The position numbers were made by a program, and so were the translations under genes. Below, piece after piece: positions 42,705 to 51,961 of a DNA stretch of 64,000 bases. The stretch comes from Methanoregulaceae archaeon (GTDB lineage: Archaea; Halobacteriota; Methanomicrobia; Methanomicrobiales; Methanospirillaceae), in contig JAJFVA010000010.1 of the NCBI GenBank assembly GCA_021371995.1, forward strand, positions 62,001-126,000, in the 5' to 3' direction. How positions within the stretch are numbered: position 1 is the stretch's first letter; every line of letters starts with the position of its first letter. The notes beneath the pieces are model-generated. The model did no database searches and was not told the origin of the DNA. It saw nothing but the letters and a program-made list of their open reading frames with translations.

Positions 42705-44345
42705 ATGACAAAATCATTATCAGGACGGCAGAATCTTGCAATATTCATCGCAGTCATTTGTATCCTGGTATGTGTACCCGCCGTATCTGCCGAATTCACG
42801 CTTCCCCATATATTTTATGGAAATGTGACTATCAACACACTCCCGGCACCTAACGGCACATATATCAATGCAGTGGTAGCGGGGGGCGAAGGGAACTTCA
42901 CCACCACCATCCCGGGGAAGTATGGAAATCCCGAGCCGGATAAAGCAAAGCTGGAAGTCCAGGGGGCCAATATCGAGAATGATGCTCCGATTACATTCTT
43001 TGTCAATGGTATCCATGCAGAATGTTATGATGTAGATTCCCAGGGTCCATGGCTGGAGTATTACCCATTTGAAGCTGGTGAGGATACACACCTCAATCTC
43101 GCGATTACAGGTCCGGCATACACTATTTCAGCTTCAGCAGGTGACGGCGGGACCATCTCCCCCTCCGGCAGTGTGCCGGTTATCGAAGGAACAAACAAGA
43201 CTTTCACAATTGCTCCCGACAGCTGTCACATAATTTCCACTGTCCTTGTCAATGGCATCACGGTTGGGGCGGTACCGGAATATACCTTCACAAATGTCAC
43301 CTCCAACCAGACAATTCATGCAACGTTTACCGCAAAAACGGTCTATATCTCTGCTTCTGCCGGTTCCGGGGGATCCATCAGCCCGTCCGGACTGGTGCCG
43401 GTACTATGCGGAAATAACCAGACATTCACCATTTCACCTTCAACAGGGCATTATATCGGTGACGTCATGGTAGATGGGGTATCCGTTGGTGCTCTCTCCG
43501 AGGTTACGGTGGGACCGGTCACAGATAACTGGACTGTCGTGGCTTATTTTACCCCATTCACCTTCACCATCAACGCCACTGCGGGTCTGAACGGGAACAT
43601 TTCTCCTTCAGGGATTGTTCCCGTCAGTTATGGCGATGACATATCATTCACCATTACGCCGGATACCGGGTACCGGATTAATTCGCTGCTGGTGAATGGA
43701 AACCTGACCACCTCCCAGCCGGTATATACGTTCTATAACGTGAGTGCAAACCAGACCATAGCTGTCACATTCGGGATAGGGCCTCCGGACTATTTCATCG
43801 TCTACCTCGGTAATGGCTGGAATACCTTCTCAACTCCGGTTGACCTTGCTGCCGGCCATAAACAGCTTGATGAAATATTTCCTGCCGGCTCTATAGAAAA
43901 AATTGAAGTGATTCTCGGATGGGATGGATCCAAATGGTTTATTCCAAATACAGCCCAGGAAAAGGAAGTGAATCCGCTTTGGGCTTTTTATATTAAAGTG
44001 AAGGGAAATACTACAGGATATATTTATCCGAATCCTGAAGTAAAGATTGGCCCCCCGGTGCCCGAGCGGATACTCGGGGTGGGACCTAACCTGATAGGCC
44101 CTGCTCCTGCTTTCATGAATTGCACCTTCTCTGAAATGACCGTCAAAGAGGCATTAGTCTCTGTTGATTATGAAGGAGGATATTCAATTGCAGTAAGCCC
44201 GTCACTGATCCCGAACCAGGAGGGATGGGCAGTTTCCCGGCTTGGAAATGATACGCAGTATTTCGAACCGTACAAAGGATATTGGGTATATATGGTGGAA
44301 TCCGGTACTCTTATCGGATTCTCTCAGACTCCGTTATCCTGCTGA
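42705..44345 (+). CDS. Secreted surface protein with three InlB-type repeats
   Basis: 546 residues from the ATG at 42705 (GAGGTG six bases upstream; an earlier in-frame GTG overlaps that site). Signal peptide, then an N-terminal domain (about 30-140; LPHIFYGNVTINTLPAPNG, HAECYDVDSQGPW), three InlB B repeats of about 75 residues (SAGDGGTISPSG, SAGSGGSISPSG, TAGLNGNISPSG), and a C-terminal domain starting YLGNGWNTFSTPVDL, which matches the C-terminal domain of the preceding protein. No anchor. Likely exported to the cell surface together with its neighbours. Confidence 0.82.
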   Translation: MTKSLSGRQNLAIFIAVICILVCVPAVSAEFTLPHIFYGNVTINTLPAPNGTYINAVVAGGEGNFTTTIPGKYGNPEPDKAKLEVQGANIENDAPITFFVNGIHAECYDVDSQGPWLEYYPFEAGEDTHLNLAITGPAYTISASAGDGGTISPSGSVPVIEGTNKTFTIAPDSCHIISTVLVNGITVGAVPEYTFTNVTSNQTIHATFTAKTVYISASAGSGGSISPSGLVPVLCGNNQTFTISPSTGHYIGDVMVDGVSVGALSEVTVGPVTDNWTVVAYFTPFTFTINATAGLNGNISPSGIVPVSYGDDISFTITPDTGYRINSLLVNGNLTTSQPVYTFYNVSANQTIAVTFGIGPPDYFIVYLGNGWNTFSTPVDLAAGHKQLDEIFPAGSIEKIEVILGWDGSKWFIPNTAQEKEVNPLWAFYIKVKGNTTGYIYPNPEVKIGPPVPERILGVGPNLIGPAPAFMNCTFSEMTVKEALVSVDYEGGYSIAVSPSLIPNQEGWAVSRLGNDTQYFEPYKGYWVYMVESGTLIGFSQTPLSC

Positions 44346-44365
44346 TGAAGAAATGAATCAGAGAG

Positions 44366-44384
44366 AAAGGGGTATAACCCCTTT
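44366..44384 (+). other. Intergenic hairpin in the surface-protein operon (second gap)
   Basis: AAAGGGGT-ATA-ACCCCTTT, a perfect 8-bp stem with a 3-base loop, in the gap before the third gene. Its 5' arm starts AAAGG like the hairpin in the first gap. Confidence 0.55.
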
Positions 44385-44406
44385 TAACGAATTTTAAGGT
44401 GATACG

Positions 44407-45240
44407 ATGAGAAAAGAAATGTTAACCAGGTTCTCGATTCTTCTGATATCGATAGTCTTTCTTGTCATTGTGCCAGTGATCGCAGCTGATTCCGTAGGCC
44501 AGCCGCAACTTCCCCATGCATTCTTCGGGACGATAGAGGCAGGGGGCAGTCCGGTAAATGCAGGATTGGCGGTTGAAGCGGTAGGCATTGGTGTACGATC
44601 AGGGATTGAAGAAAATCCGGTCACCACATCTACAGGCAGCTATGGTGCTGCCGGAGCTACCGGGGAAAAACTCCTTGTCCAGGGGACCGTTGACACGGGA
44701 ACCCTTATCGATTTCTATGTCGGTGGACTCCATGCAGAAGTATATGATGTTGCCGCCGGGGGTCCATGGAGTGAGAATTTTACTTATGAACCCGGGGGAT
44801 ATACCGAGTTAAACCTCCGCATCGCTTCCCAGCCGGCTGTTGGCCAGACCCGGGAGCCGACTCCGGTACAGACCTATTCAGTCTCCTCCGAAGTGACTGC
44901 ATCTTCGACGGTTGCCTCCTTTGGTGGTTCATCACTCCCACAGCTCCCTGAATCACAGGGTCAGCAACCGGCATCTGAAGGGACTCTGCAGGCTCCTGCA
45001 GAAAACGGGCAGTCCGGGGCGACCGGACAGGGAGGAGATCCTTCTGCCGGAAGTCCCGGTTCGGGAAGTCAGAGCACCGGTAACGGTACAGAAAACCCCC
45101 TGGGTTCAGGGAACATGACCCTTCTCATCGGAGCAGGTATTGTTCTCCTCATTGTAATTGCAGGTGGAGCATATTACTATACCAATCAGAAAAAAAGTGA
45201 ATCCTTAAAGACGGAAGAACCCGAACAGAAGAAAGAATAA
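44407..45240 (+). CDS. Membrane-anchored surface protein, third gene of the operon
   Basis: 277 residues: signal peptide (LLISIVFLVIVPVIAA), an N-terminal domain homologous to that of the preceding protein (QLPHAFFGTIEAGGSPVNAG, YVGGLHAEVYDVAAGGPW), a Gln/Ser/Gly/Pro-rich low-complexity linker (about 150-235), one hydrophobic helix (MTLLIGAGIVLLIVIAGGAYYY) and a Lys-rich cytoplasmic tail. AAGGTGA lies 5 bases before the ATG. As the only anchored member it could tether the two larger proteins; that is inference. Confidence 0.8.
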   Translation: MRKEMLTRFSILLISIVFLVIVPVIAADSVGQPQLPHAFFGTIEAGGSPVNAGLAVEAVGIGVRSGIEENPVTTSTGSYGAAGATGEKLLVQGTVDTGTLIDFYVGGLHAEVYDVAAGGPWSENFTYEPGGYTELNLRIASQPAVGQTREPTPVQTYSVSSEVTASSTVASFGGSSLPQLPESQGQQPASEGTLQAPAENGQSGATGQGGDPSAGSPGSGSQSTGNGTENPLGSGNMTLLIGAGIVLLIVIAGGAYYYTNQKKSESLKTEEPEQKKE

Positions 45241-45417
45241 AATTTCTTACTTTTTTGATTATACCAGTACCATCCTATCATTTTATTAGTTCTGACCAGG
45301 ACACTACTGTCAAAGTCCGGAGGTTCTTCAGAATACAAGAATCCAGGTCCCGGAAAGGTTTCGGTCTCACATGAAGACAGAATCTCCCGATTCGATTGCA
45401 TCTGGTGGTGTCGACCT

Positions 45418-45432
45418 AGTAAAATATAAATA
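45418..45432 (+). promoter_or_regulatory. TATA-like element for the papain-like protease
   Basis: AGTAAAATATAAATAA lies about 45 bases before the ATG of the protease gene, with a ribosome-binding site in between. Confidence 0.45.
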
Positions 45433-45473
45433 ACTAAATGTTAAAATAACTTTACAATAGTGTGAGGGAACAG

Positions 45474-47507
45474 ATGAAGTACCGGACTCAAATATGGGGG
45501 GGAGTGATCCTTCTCTTTCTGCTTCTCGTCAGTATCCCGGTGACGGGCGCAGATGATTACACCGTCAGGACTACGGTTGACGGCGCCCCCTCCCTGTCAC
45601 CTGTCAATCCTGAATTCACCAGTTTCCTCTATGACTCACGCGCTGCACGACTGGATTTCAACTCCGAAACTACGAGCACACTTGGTCTTGTGCCTTCAAC
45701 AGTTGATCTTTCTTTCTCCCGGGGAATCCAGATTTCAGATATGGGGGGGGTATCATCTCAAGTAAACCAGTATTCGGAGATCGTATCCTCACTATCAGAT
45801 CGGGGGCAGACTTATGGGGCCGTGTCTGCGACCACCCTTCCGGGTACGTTTGATTTGAGAACTCAGGGAAAAGTTACTTCTGTAAAAGAACAGGGGCAAT
45901 GCGGGAGTTGCTGGGCTTTTTCCACCTTTGCCTCTCTTGAATCCATTCTTCTTCCTGGCGAATCATGGGATTTTTCCGAGAATAACCTGAGGAACACGCA
46001 CGGTTATGATCTTACCTCCTGTCAGGGAGGGAATGCGATGATGGCAACTGCCTATCTGGCACGGTGGAGTGGGGCCCTTACCGAATCAAGTGATCCGTAT
46101 TCCACCGTATCAAAAAGTGCAACATCCATCACGTATCCAAATTCCGATTCAGTAAAGCATGTCCAGGAAGTGCTCTATATCCCCGGGCGTGGCAGTTCTC
46201 TCGACAATACCAATATAAAACGGGCATTGTATGAAAAAGGGGCCGTTTATTCGACAATACGATGGGAAGAGTCGTCATACCGGTCGTCCTCTGCAAGCTA
46301 CTATTACAAGGGGAGTTCCGGGGCAAACCATGCAATTACTATTATCGGATGGGATGATTCATATGATCGAAGCAAGTTTACCTCTCAACCCCCGGGTAAT
46401 GGCGCCTTTATCGTGAAAAATTCCTGGGGAAGCAACTGGGGAGAGGGAGGCTATTTCTATGTCTCATACTACGACACCGTCATTGGAGAGGATAACGCGG
46501 TGTTTACTTCTGAAGAATCAGATAATTATTACCATATCTACCAGTATGACCCGTTGGGATGGGTCGTTTCGTACGGTGAAAACAGCGAAACTGAGTATTT
46601 TGCGAATATCTTCACCGCCCAGTCGGAGGAGGACCTTTCAGCTGTCAGCTTCTATACCGCTGCACCCAATTCAAAATACCAGTTATTTGTGTACAAGGGA
46701 GTCAGTGGAACGCCGGTATCAGGAAGTGCTCTCGTCTCGCAGTCGGGTACTATCAGCGTTTCGGGATACCACACAATCCCTCTCTCTTCAGCAGTCCGCC
46801 TGCAGAAGGGTGAGAAATTCTCCATTGTGATTAAACTGACTACCCCGGACTACAAATACCCGGTGGCGATAGAGTATCCCCTGTCCGGGTTCTCTTCAGG
46901 AGCACGTGCCACAAGCGGGCAGAGTTACGTGAGCAGTAGCGGGACATTATGGTATGACCTCTCAACAATTTATCCGAACAGCAACGTCTGCATAAAAGCC
47001 TTTACCACCTCTGCTTCCGGGTCTACTGCAGATACCCCTACCTCCACTCCTTCTGCCACAACGACCCCGACACCAACAACAACGACCTCTGCAGCCGATA
47101 CAAAATCTCCGACAGTGACCCTTACATCGCCTCGCGCTTTCAGTTCGGTAACCCCCGGGTCCACCGTCAAGGTCATCTGGAGTGCGACCGATAATAAAGG
47201 TGTTTCCGGTGTTGATATTGCCGTGTCAAAAGACAAAGGGAGCACATGGACCACGGTAGCAATGAATCTGGCAAAGACAGGGACCTATACTCTTACCGTA
47301 CCTCAGGATGTTTCAGGTACTTTCATGATCCGTGTCACGGCACGGGACAGTGCCGGAAATGAAGGGTCTTCAACCCGGAGCTGCATTGTGAGAGCATCGA
47401 CCCTGTCGACCACTACTGTCCGGACGACGACCACGACGACCACTCCGGTTCCGACCACAATCGCGCTTGATAGGACTTCGCGTATTACAGAATTTTTGTC
47501 ACGATAA
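45474..47507 (+). CDS. Secreted papain-family (C1A) cysteine protease
   Basis: 677 residues from the ATG at 45474 (GAGGGA upstream). Signal peptide (GGVILLFLLLVSIPVTGA), a propeptide of about 90 residues, then the protease: oxyanion Gln140, nucleophile Cys146 in GQCGSCWAF, His286 in GANHAITIIGW and Asn316 in VKNSWGSNWGEGGYF. It is followed by a beta-sandwich domain (about 335-505), a Thr/Pro-rich linker (about 510-550) and an Ig-like domain (VIWSATDNKGVSGVDIAVSKD). The tail (TTTTTTPVPTT) is also Thr-rich. All catalytic residues are present. A chagasin-type inhibitor is encoded at 19.5-20.5 kb. No anchor seen. Confidence 0.9.
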   Translation: MKYRTQIWGGVILLFLLLVSIPVTGADDYTVRTTVDGAPSLSPVNPEFTSFLYDSRAARLDFNSETTSTLGLVPSTVDLSFSRGIQISDMGGVSSQVNQYSEIVSSLSDRGQTYGAVSATTLPGTFDLRTQGKVTSVKEQGQCGSCWAFSTFASLESILLPGESWDFSENNLRNTHGYDLTSCQGGNAMMATAYLARWSGALTESSDPYSTVSKSATSITYPNSDSVKHVQEVLYIPGRGSSLDNTNIKRALYEKGAVYSTIRWEESSYRSSSASYYYKGSSGANHAITIIGWDDSYDRSKFTSQPPGNGAFIVKNSWGSNWGEGGYFYVSYYDTVIGEDNAVFTSEESDNYYHIYQYDPLGWVVSYGENSETEYFANIFTAQSEEDLSAVSFYTAAPNSKYQLFVYKGVSGTPVSGSALVSQSGTISVSGYHTIPLSSAVRLQKGEKFSIVIKLTTPDYKYPVAIEYPLSGFSSGARATSGQSYVSSSGTLWYDLSTIYPNSNVCIKAFTTSASGSTADTPTSTPSATTTPTPTTTTSAADTKSPTVTLTSPRAFSSVTPGSTVKVIWSATDNKGVSGVDIAVSKDKGSTWTTVAMNLAKTGTYTLTVPQDVSGTFMIRVTARDSAGNEGSSTRSCIVRASTLSTTTVRTTTTTTTPVPTTIALDRTSRITEFLSR

Positions 47508-47718
47508 CTCCACTTTTTACCCCTCCCTTTCGTGTCCTGCCTGCGAAGAAAATTATTCCGGAAGAACTACCTATGCCATTCCCGGCATAGTGAGGTAGTA
47601 ATCTCCCTCACCCTTTCTCTGAATGTTCGCTGCACCTGATATCCTTGTGAAACCTGTTATCATCCCGTTCCTGCAATGAAAGGTTCAATCTAACAGGAAG
47701 CAAATATACTCCAGATAA

Positions 47719-48702
47719 ATGAGAATTCTTCCCGCCACCGGCTGCACTTTCTGCCATGAAGGGGCCAAGATGGTCCTCTTCATCACCGGGGTATGCAGTC
47801 ATGCCTGCTGGTATTGCCCCTTATCCCGTGAAAGGAAGGGAAAGGACCAGGTCTATGCCAATGAGCACCGGGTCTCTACTCCTGATGAAGCTGTTGCTGA
47901 AGCAAAAAATATGAGTGCAATGGGTACGGGTATTACCGGTGGAGAACCCTTTGAACGGCTGGACCGGGTTATCAGCTACGCATCACGGTTGAAAAAGGAG
48001 TTCGGGCAGGAGCACCACATTCACATGTATACCTCGTGCGCCCCTTCCGAAAAAGAATTATCCGATATTTCCGGATTAATCGATGAGATCAGGATGCACC
48101 CTCCGGTCGAGTGCTGGAGAGAGATTGAGAAGAGCGAATATATCAGGTCTGCAGAGAGGGCAGCAGGAATGGGATTTGAAGTAGGGTTTGAAGTGCCTGC
48201 CCTGCCAGAAATTGATCTCCTTATCCCGGCACTCCAGTATCTTGACTTCCTGAACATCAATGAGCTCGAATGGGGAGAGACGAATGCTCCGGAAATGCGG
48301 AGGAGAGAGATGATTCCCGAAGACTCGGTCCACAATGCCGTGGAAGGAGCCCGCGCCTGGTGCCGGAACATCCGCAGGTACAAAAAAGTCTATTTCTGCA
48401 GCTCCGCTTTTAAGGATTCCGTACAGCTCAGGAAAAGGCTCATCCGGATTGCGGAGAACACTGCACGCGCTTTTGATGAGATCAGCGACGACGGAACGAT
48501 CATCTACGGCAGGATAGAAGATACTCCGTTCATCCCCGATTCTGTCCGGCAGCTTGGTCCTGAAATGTTCGAAGAAAGAGATGGCGCCCTTGAGACGGCA
48601 TGGTGGATTCTTGCAGAAAAAGGGAATGAGATAGGGGGCAAAAAGACAATTGTCGAGCGATACCCGAACCGCGGGATCATTGTTGAGGTGACACCGATCT
48701 GA
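47719..48702 (+). CDS. Radical SAM protein (COG2108-like)
   Basis: A 327-residue radical SAM protein: the cluster motif CSHACWYCP at about 26-34 and an extra Cys pair CTFCHEG near residue 9. The SAM-binding GGEP near 75 (GITGGEPFERLD) and LNINELEWGE near 181 follow. It splits S-adenosylmethionine to start a radical reaction; the target is unknown. COG2108 proteins are archaeal. Its stop overlaps the start of the cis-prenyltransferase gene by one base (TGATG), so they are co-transcribed. Confidence 0.82.
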   Translation: MRILPATGCTFCHEGAKMVLFITGVCSHACWYCPLSRERKGKDQVYANEHRVSTPDEAVAEAKNMSAMGTGITGGEPFERLDRVISYASRLKKEFGQEHHIHMYTSCAPSEKELSDISGLIDEIRMHPPVECWREIEKSEYIRSAERAAGMGFEVGFEVPALPEIDLLIPALQYLDFLNINELEWGETNAPEMRRREMIPEDSVHNAVEGARAWCRNIRRYKKVYFCSSAFKDSVQLRKRLIRIAENTARAFDEISDDGTIIYGRIEDTPFIPDSVRQLGPEMFEERDGALETAWWILAEKGNEIGGKKTIVERYPNRGIIVEVTPI

Positions 48703-49466
48703 TGCTCCGGAATTTTCTGGAACCGGTCTATGAAAGATCCCTGATAGCACAAATCAGGCATATTCCCTGTCATGTGGCAATTATCCAGGACGGGAACCGG
48801 AGGTTTGCCACCGCCCGCGGTATCGTTCGCCAGGAAGGTCATCGTGCAGGTGCAGATCGTACCGAACAGGTGCTCGACTGGGCCCGGGAAATGGGAATCA
48901 GACATATTACCCTGTACTCGTTCTCGACCGAGAATCTTCTCCGTGATGAAGGTGAAGTGAAGGACTTGTTTGAACTGTTTAAAGAGCGGTTCAGCAAGAT
49001 AGTGTCGGATGAAAGGATTCACAAGGACCGGATCCGGGTCAGGATGGTGGGCGACAGGTCGTTGTTGCCGGCCGATCTCACTTCCGTGATTACCCGGGCA
49101 GAAGCGGCAACAAACAAGTACGATTCATATTTTCTCAATGTTGCACTCGCCTATGGCGGTCGAAACGAGATCGTGCGTGCGGCAAAAGAGATACTTGAAA
49201 AGGTGAGAACCGGAGAATACAACATTGGCAGCATTGACTCATCACTGGTGGAACAGCATCTCTGCGCCGACCATAACCTTCCGCCCGTAGATCTCGTCAT
49301 CCGGACCGGGAATGAATACCGGACTTCGAACTTCCTCCCATGGCTTGCAAACGGGCATGAGTCGGCTGTGTATTTCTGCGCTCCTTTCTGGCCAGTGTTT
49401 CGGAAAATTGACCTCCTGCGGGCAATACGGGTATACTCGCAGCGCCGGGAAGCAACGATGGGCTAA
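48702..49466 (+). CDS. uppS: cis-prenyltransferase (undecaprenyl/dolichyl diphosphate synthase), catalytic
   Basis: A 254-residue enzyme with all cis-prenyltransferase motifs: HVAIIQDGNRRFA with Asp30, GHRAGADRTEQVL near 47, TLYSFSTENLLR near 70 and the C-terminal RTGNEYRTSNFLPW with Arg201 and Arg207, which bind the pyrophosphate of IPP. It builds the long polyprenyl diphosphate that becomes the lipid carrier for glycosylation (compare AglJ at 27.6 kb). ATG follows the radical SAM stop directly. It converges, 10 bases apart, with an inactive-looking paralogue. Confidence 0.93.
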   Translation: MLRNFLEPVYERSLIAQIRHIPCHVAIIQDGNRRFATARGIVRQEGHRAGADRTEQVLDWAREMGIRHITLYSFSTENLLRDEGEVKDLFELFKERFSKIVSDERIHKDRIRVRMVGDRSLLPADLTSVITRAEAATNKYDSYFLNVALAYGGRNEIVRAAKEILEKVRTGEYNIGSIDSSLVEQHLCADHNLPPVDLVIRTGNEYRTSNFLPWLANGHESAVYFCAPFWPVFRKIDLLRAIRVYSQRREATMG

Positions 49467-49476
49467 GCTCCCTGCC

Positions 49477-50115
49477 CTATTTTCCAAATCTTCTGACTCT
49501 TGCCTGATAATCACGGAGAGCCCTTAAAAAATCGATCTTCCGGAAATATTTCCAGTTCACATCAGAAAAGAATAATTCCGAATACACTGACTGCCAGATG
49601 AGAAAGTCAGTAAGGTGCGACCCTCCTGTTTTTATCACAAGATCAGGGGCATAGGGGAAGGTGAGATACTCCTCAAATGTCTGTTCACAGGTGGTTTCTG
49701 GTGAGATCCCATCTTCTGCCATCCTCCTGATACAGCACACTATCTCCTCCCTTCCGCTGTTTCCCACTGCAACGCAGACATCCATTCCCTCCCCTGCCAC
49801 TTCTGTATTTTCCCCGAGATGGAGATGCAGTCGTGCATGGTCGCCCACCTTACGGATCATGGAAAGGTAGGTATCCAGGCGTGTCGGGTCGGGGGTGCTG
49901 ATATGAAAGGTGATTCCCTTAATTGCGGGATACGGTGCGTCTCCCCCTGTATTTTTTCCCGCGATAAAATCATTTACAGACAGACACCACCTCGTCACGT
50001 CATTCAGTTTCGATTGAGAAGCCTCCATATCACTCTCAGTAATCATAAAGCAGATGTGAGCAGGGAGGACCTCAATTCCACGGAGAAGAGCCCGTTCATA
50101 AAGCCAGTGGATCAT
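49477..50115 (-). CDS. cis-prenyltransferase-like protein lacking catalytic residues
   Basis: 212 residues from the ATG at 50115, which overlaps the PolX stop (ATGA). The C-terminus (APDLVIKTGGSHLTDFLIW, FRKIDFLRALRDY) aligns with the active enzyme next door, but the key residues are changed: DGN is TES (26-28), Arg201 is Lys162, Arg207 is Leu168, Ser is Asp170. The protein is also about 40 residues shorter in the middle. It keeps the dimer-interface end of the fold. By analogy with eukaryotic Nus1/NgBR subunits it may pair with the active enzyme. Confidence 0.8.
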   Translation of the reverse strand: MIHWLYERALLRGIEVLPAHICFMITESDMEASQSKLNDVTRWCLSVNDFIAGKNTGGDAPYPAIKGITFHISTPDPTRLDTYLSMIRKVGDHARLHLHLGENTEVAGEGMDVCVAVGNSGREEIVCCIRRMAEDGISPETTCEQTFEEYLTFPYAPDLVIKTGGSHLTDFLIWQSVYSELFFSDVNWKYFRKIDFLRALRDYQARVRRFGK

Positions 50116-51800
50116 GCAGCCCACTCCAGAAGTTCACCGGTACTGAGCGTATTGAGTACATTCTTCCGGGAGCACCACCCCCTCCTGCAGGTCATGACGC
50201 CGTATTGCATATGTAAAAATTCCGGACTGTCATGCGTGTCAGTACCGATAGCAATCCTGACCCCCTTCTCCACCGCCTCCCTTATATACGTATCATCAAG
50301 ATCGAGCCTGAAAGGGGATGCATTGCATTCGAGAGAAGTGCCGGTCTCCCTTGCCCTCTCGATAAGCCTTGAGATATCAACGGAATACCCCTGCCTCTTC
50401 CCGATAAGCCGGCCGGTAGGATGACCAATGATATCCACGTGATCGTGTTCAACGGCCGCGAGAATGCGTCTCGTCATAATGTCCCGGGGCTGTGAAAAAC
50501 CTGAATGAACCGAGGCAATCACGATTTCCAGATCCGAAAGGGCCCGGTTCGGGAGACCAAGAGAGCCGTCCGCGAGAATATCGACCTCAATCCCGTGGAT
50601 AATTCTGCATGACGAGGATCGGTTTATCATCTCAATTTCATGGGCCTGTTTCGTGAGACCGCCTTCATCGAGACCATGGGCAATTCCCAGTGTTGCCGAA
50701 TGATCTGAGCAGACGATATACTCGTATCCAAGATCCTCTCCTGCTTTTGCAAGGGCTTTGAGAGAGAGGAGGCCGTCGGTCCAGCTGCTGTGCACATGGA
50801 GGTCTCCCCTGATATCACGGGAGTCCACCAGGACAGGGAGGCTATGGGATAGCGCTCTTTCCACTTCACCCCAGTCTTCCCTCAGTTCCGGAACAATGTA
50901 GTCCAGGCCAAGAAACGCAAGGATCTCATCTTCCCGGGAGAACTCTTTATGGGTACCGGTTGAACGATCTTCAATCCCATACTCGTTCAGTTTGTAGCCG
51001 CGGGACATTGCAATCTCCCTGAGTTTTATATTGAACGCTTTTGAGCCGGTGAGGTAGAGAAGCATGGAACCAAACTGCTGTGACCGGGTGAAACGGAAAT
51101 CCACCCGCTTCCCAAGGATTCGAAGGGAGGTCTTCCGGTCGCCGGCGTCAATAACCTCTTCTGCGATGGTCCGGAGCTTCGGGTTAAGGCGGCCGGGAAG
51201 TTCTATGGTGACAACATCGATATCGCCGATGCTGCTCTTCCCCCTCCGGTAGCTGCCCGCAAATTCATAGGTCCCGGGATCAAGGATCGGCCGGATTTTT
51301 CCGGCCACTGCATCGGCCTCCAGACGATTCATACGTCCGGACTGGTCACGGTAGATCGCAATCGATTTCAGAAATCCCTCCTCTTTTTTCTCTCCGAATC
51401 CTCTGATGGCCCTGATACGATGTCCTTTTGCCGCCCGTTCTAGATCATCTATACAAAGGACATTCAGTTTTTTCCAGAGCGTTGAAACGGTTTTCGGGCC
51501 AACTCCCTCGAGATTCAGGAGCTCGATAAGGGTTCCGGGTATTCCGGATTTTGCCTCTTCAAGTTCAGTAAAAGTCCCTTTTTCGACAATTTCGCGGATT
51601 TTTCGCGCGATATTTTTTCCTATCCCATCGATGCTGGAGAGGGCATGGTCATCCATTCCGGCAACCGGTGCTGCCAGCCGGTCGATGATGTCGGAGGCCC
51701 GGTAAAAAGCCCGGATTTTAAAGACATTCTCCCCTTTTATCTCGAGGATCTGTCCCATGAGGTTCAGCTGCGCCGCTACCTGCTGGTTTGTTACCTCCAT
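50112..51800 (-). CDS. polX: Family X DNA polymerase with PHP domain (PolX)
   Basis: A 562-residue protein: helix-hairpin-helix N-terminus (DGIGKNIARKIREI, LEGVGPKTVSTLW), the PolX nucleotidyltransferase site (FAGSYRRGKSSIGDIDVV and DFRF) at about 178-245, and a C-terminal PHP metallophosphoesterase domain (DLHVHSSWTDG near 343, CSDHSATLGI, IHGIEVDIL, GHPTG, GTDTHDSPEFL). Such polymerases fill short gaps in base-excision repair; the PHP domain is a 3'-5' exonuclease in related bacterial enzymes. Start ATG 51800. Its end overlaps the paralogue gene of the cis-prenyltransferase. Confidence 0.93.
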   Translation of the reverse strand: MEVTNQQVAAQLNLMGQILEIKGENVFKIRAFYRASDIIDRLAAPVAGMDDHALSSIDGIGKNIARKIREIVEKGTFTELEEAKSGIPGTLIELLNLEGVGPKTVSTLWKKLNVLCIDDLERAAKGHRIRAIRGFGEKKEEGFLKSIAIYRDQSGRMNRLEADAVAGKIRPILDPGTYEFAGSYRRGKSSIGDIDVVTIELPGRLNPKLRTIAEEVIDAGDRKTSLRILGKRVDFRFTRSQQFGSMLLYLTGSKAFNIKLREIAMSRGYKLNEYGIEDRSTGTHKEFSREDEILAFLGLDYIVPELREDWGEVERALSHSLPVLVDSRDIRGDLHVHSSWTDGLLSLKALAKAGEDLGYEYIVCSDHSATLGIAHGLDEGGLTKQAHEIEMINRSSSCRIIHGIEVDILADGSLGLPNRALSDLEIVIASVHSGFSQPRDIMTRRILAAVEHDHVDIIGHPTGRLIGKRQGYSVDISRLIERARETGTSLECNASPFRLDLDDTYIREAVEKGVRIAIGTDTHDSPEFLHMQYGVMTCRRGWCSRKNVLNTLSTGELLEWAA

Positions 51801-51961
51801 CTGCCTTCAGCACTCCAGCGTGTATTACTCCTGTCTTTTGTTGTCCGGTTCCCTGATATGTATTTCTTATCATGGTGCGTTACCGGTATAAGAAAATGTT
51901 AAAGCGTCAGGGCGTATGGAGTTTCGCCGTATAGGTAGTATCCAAATTCATAAGTGCATTC

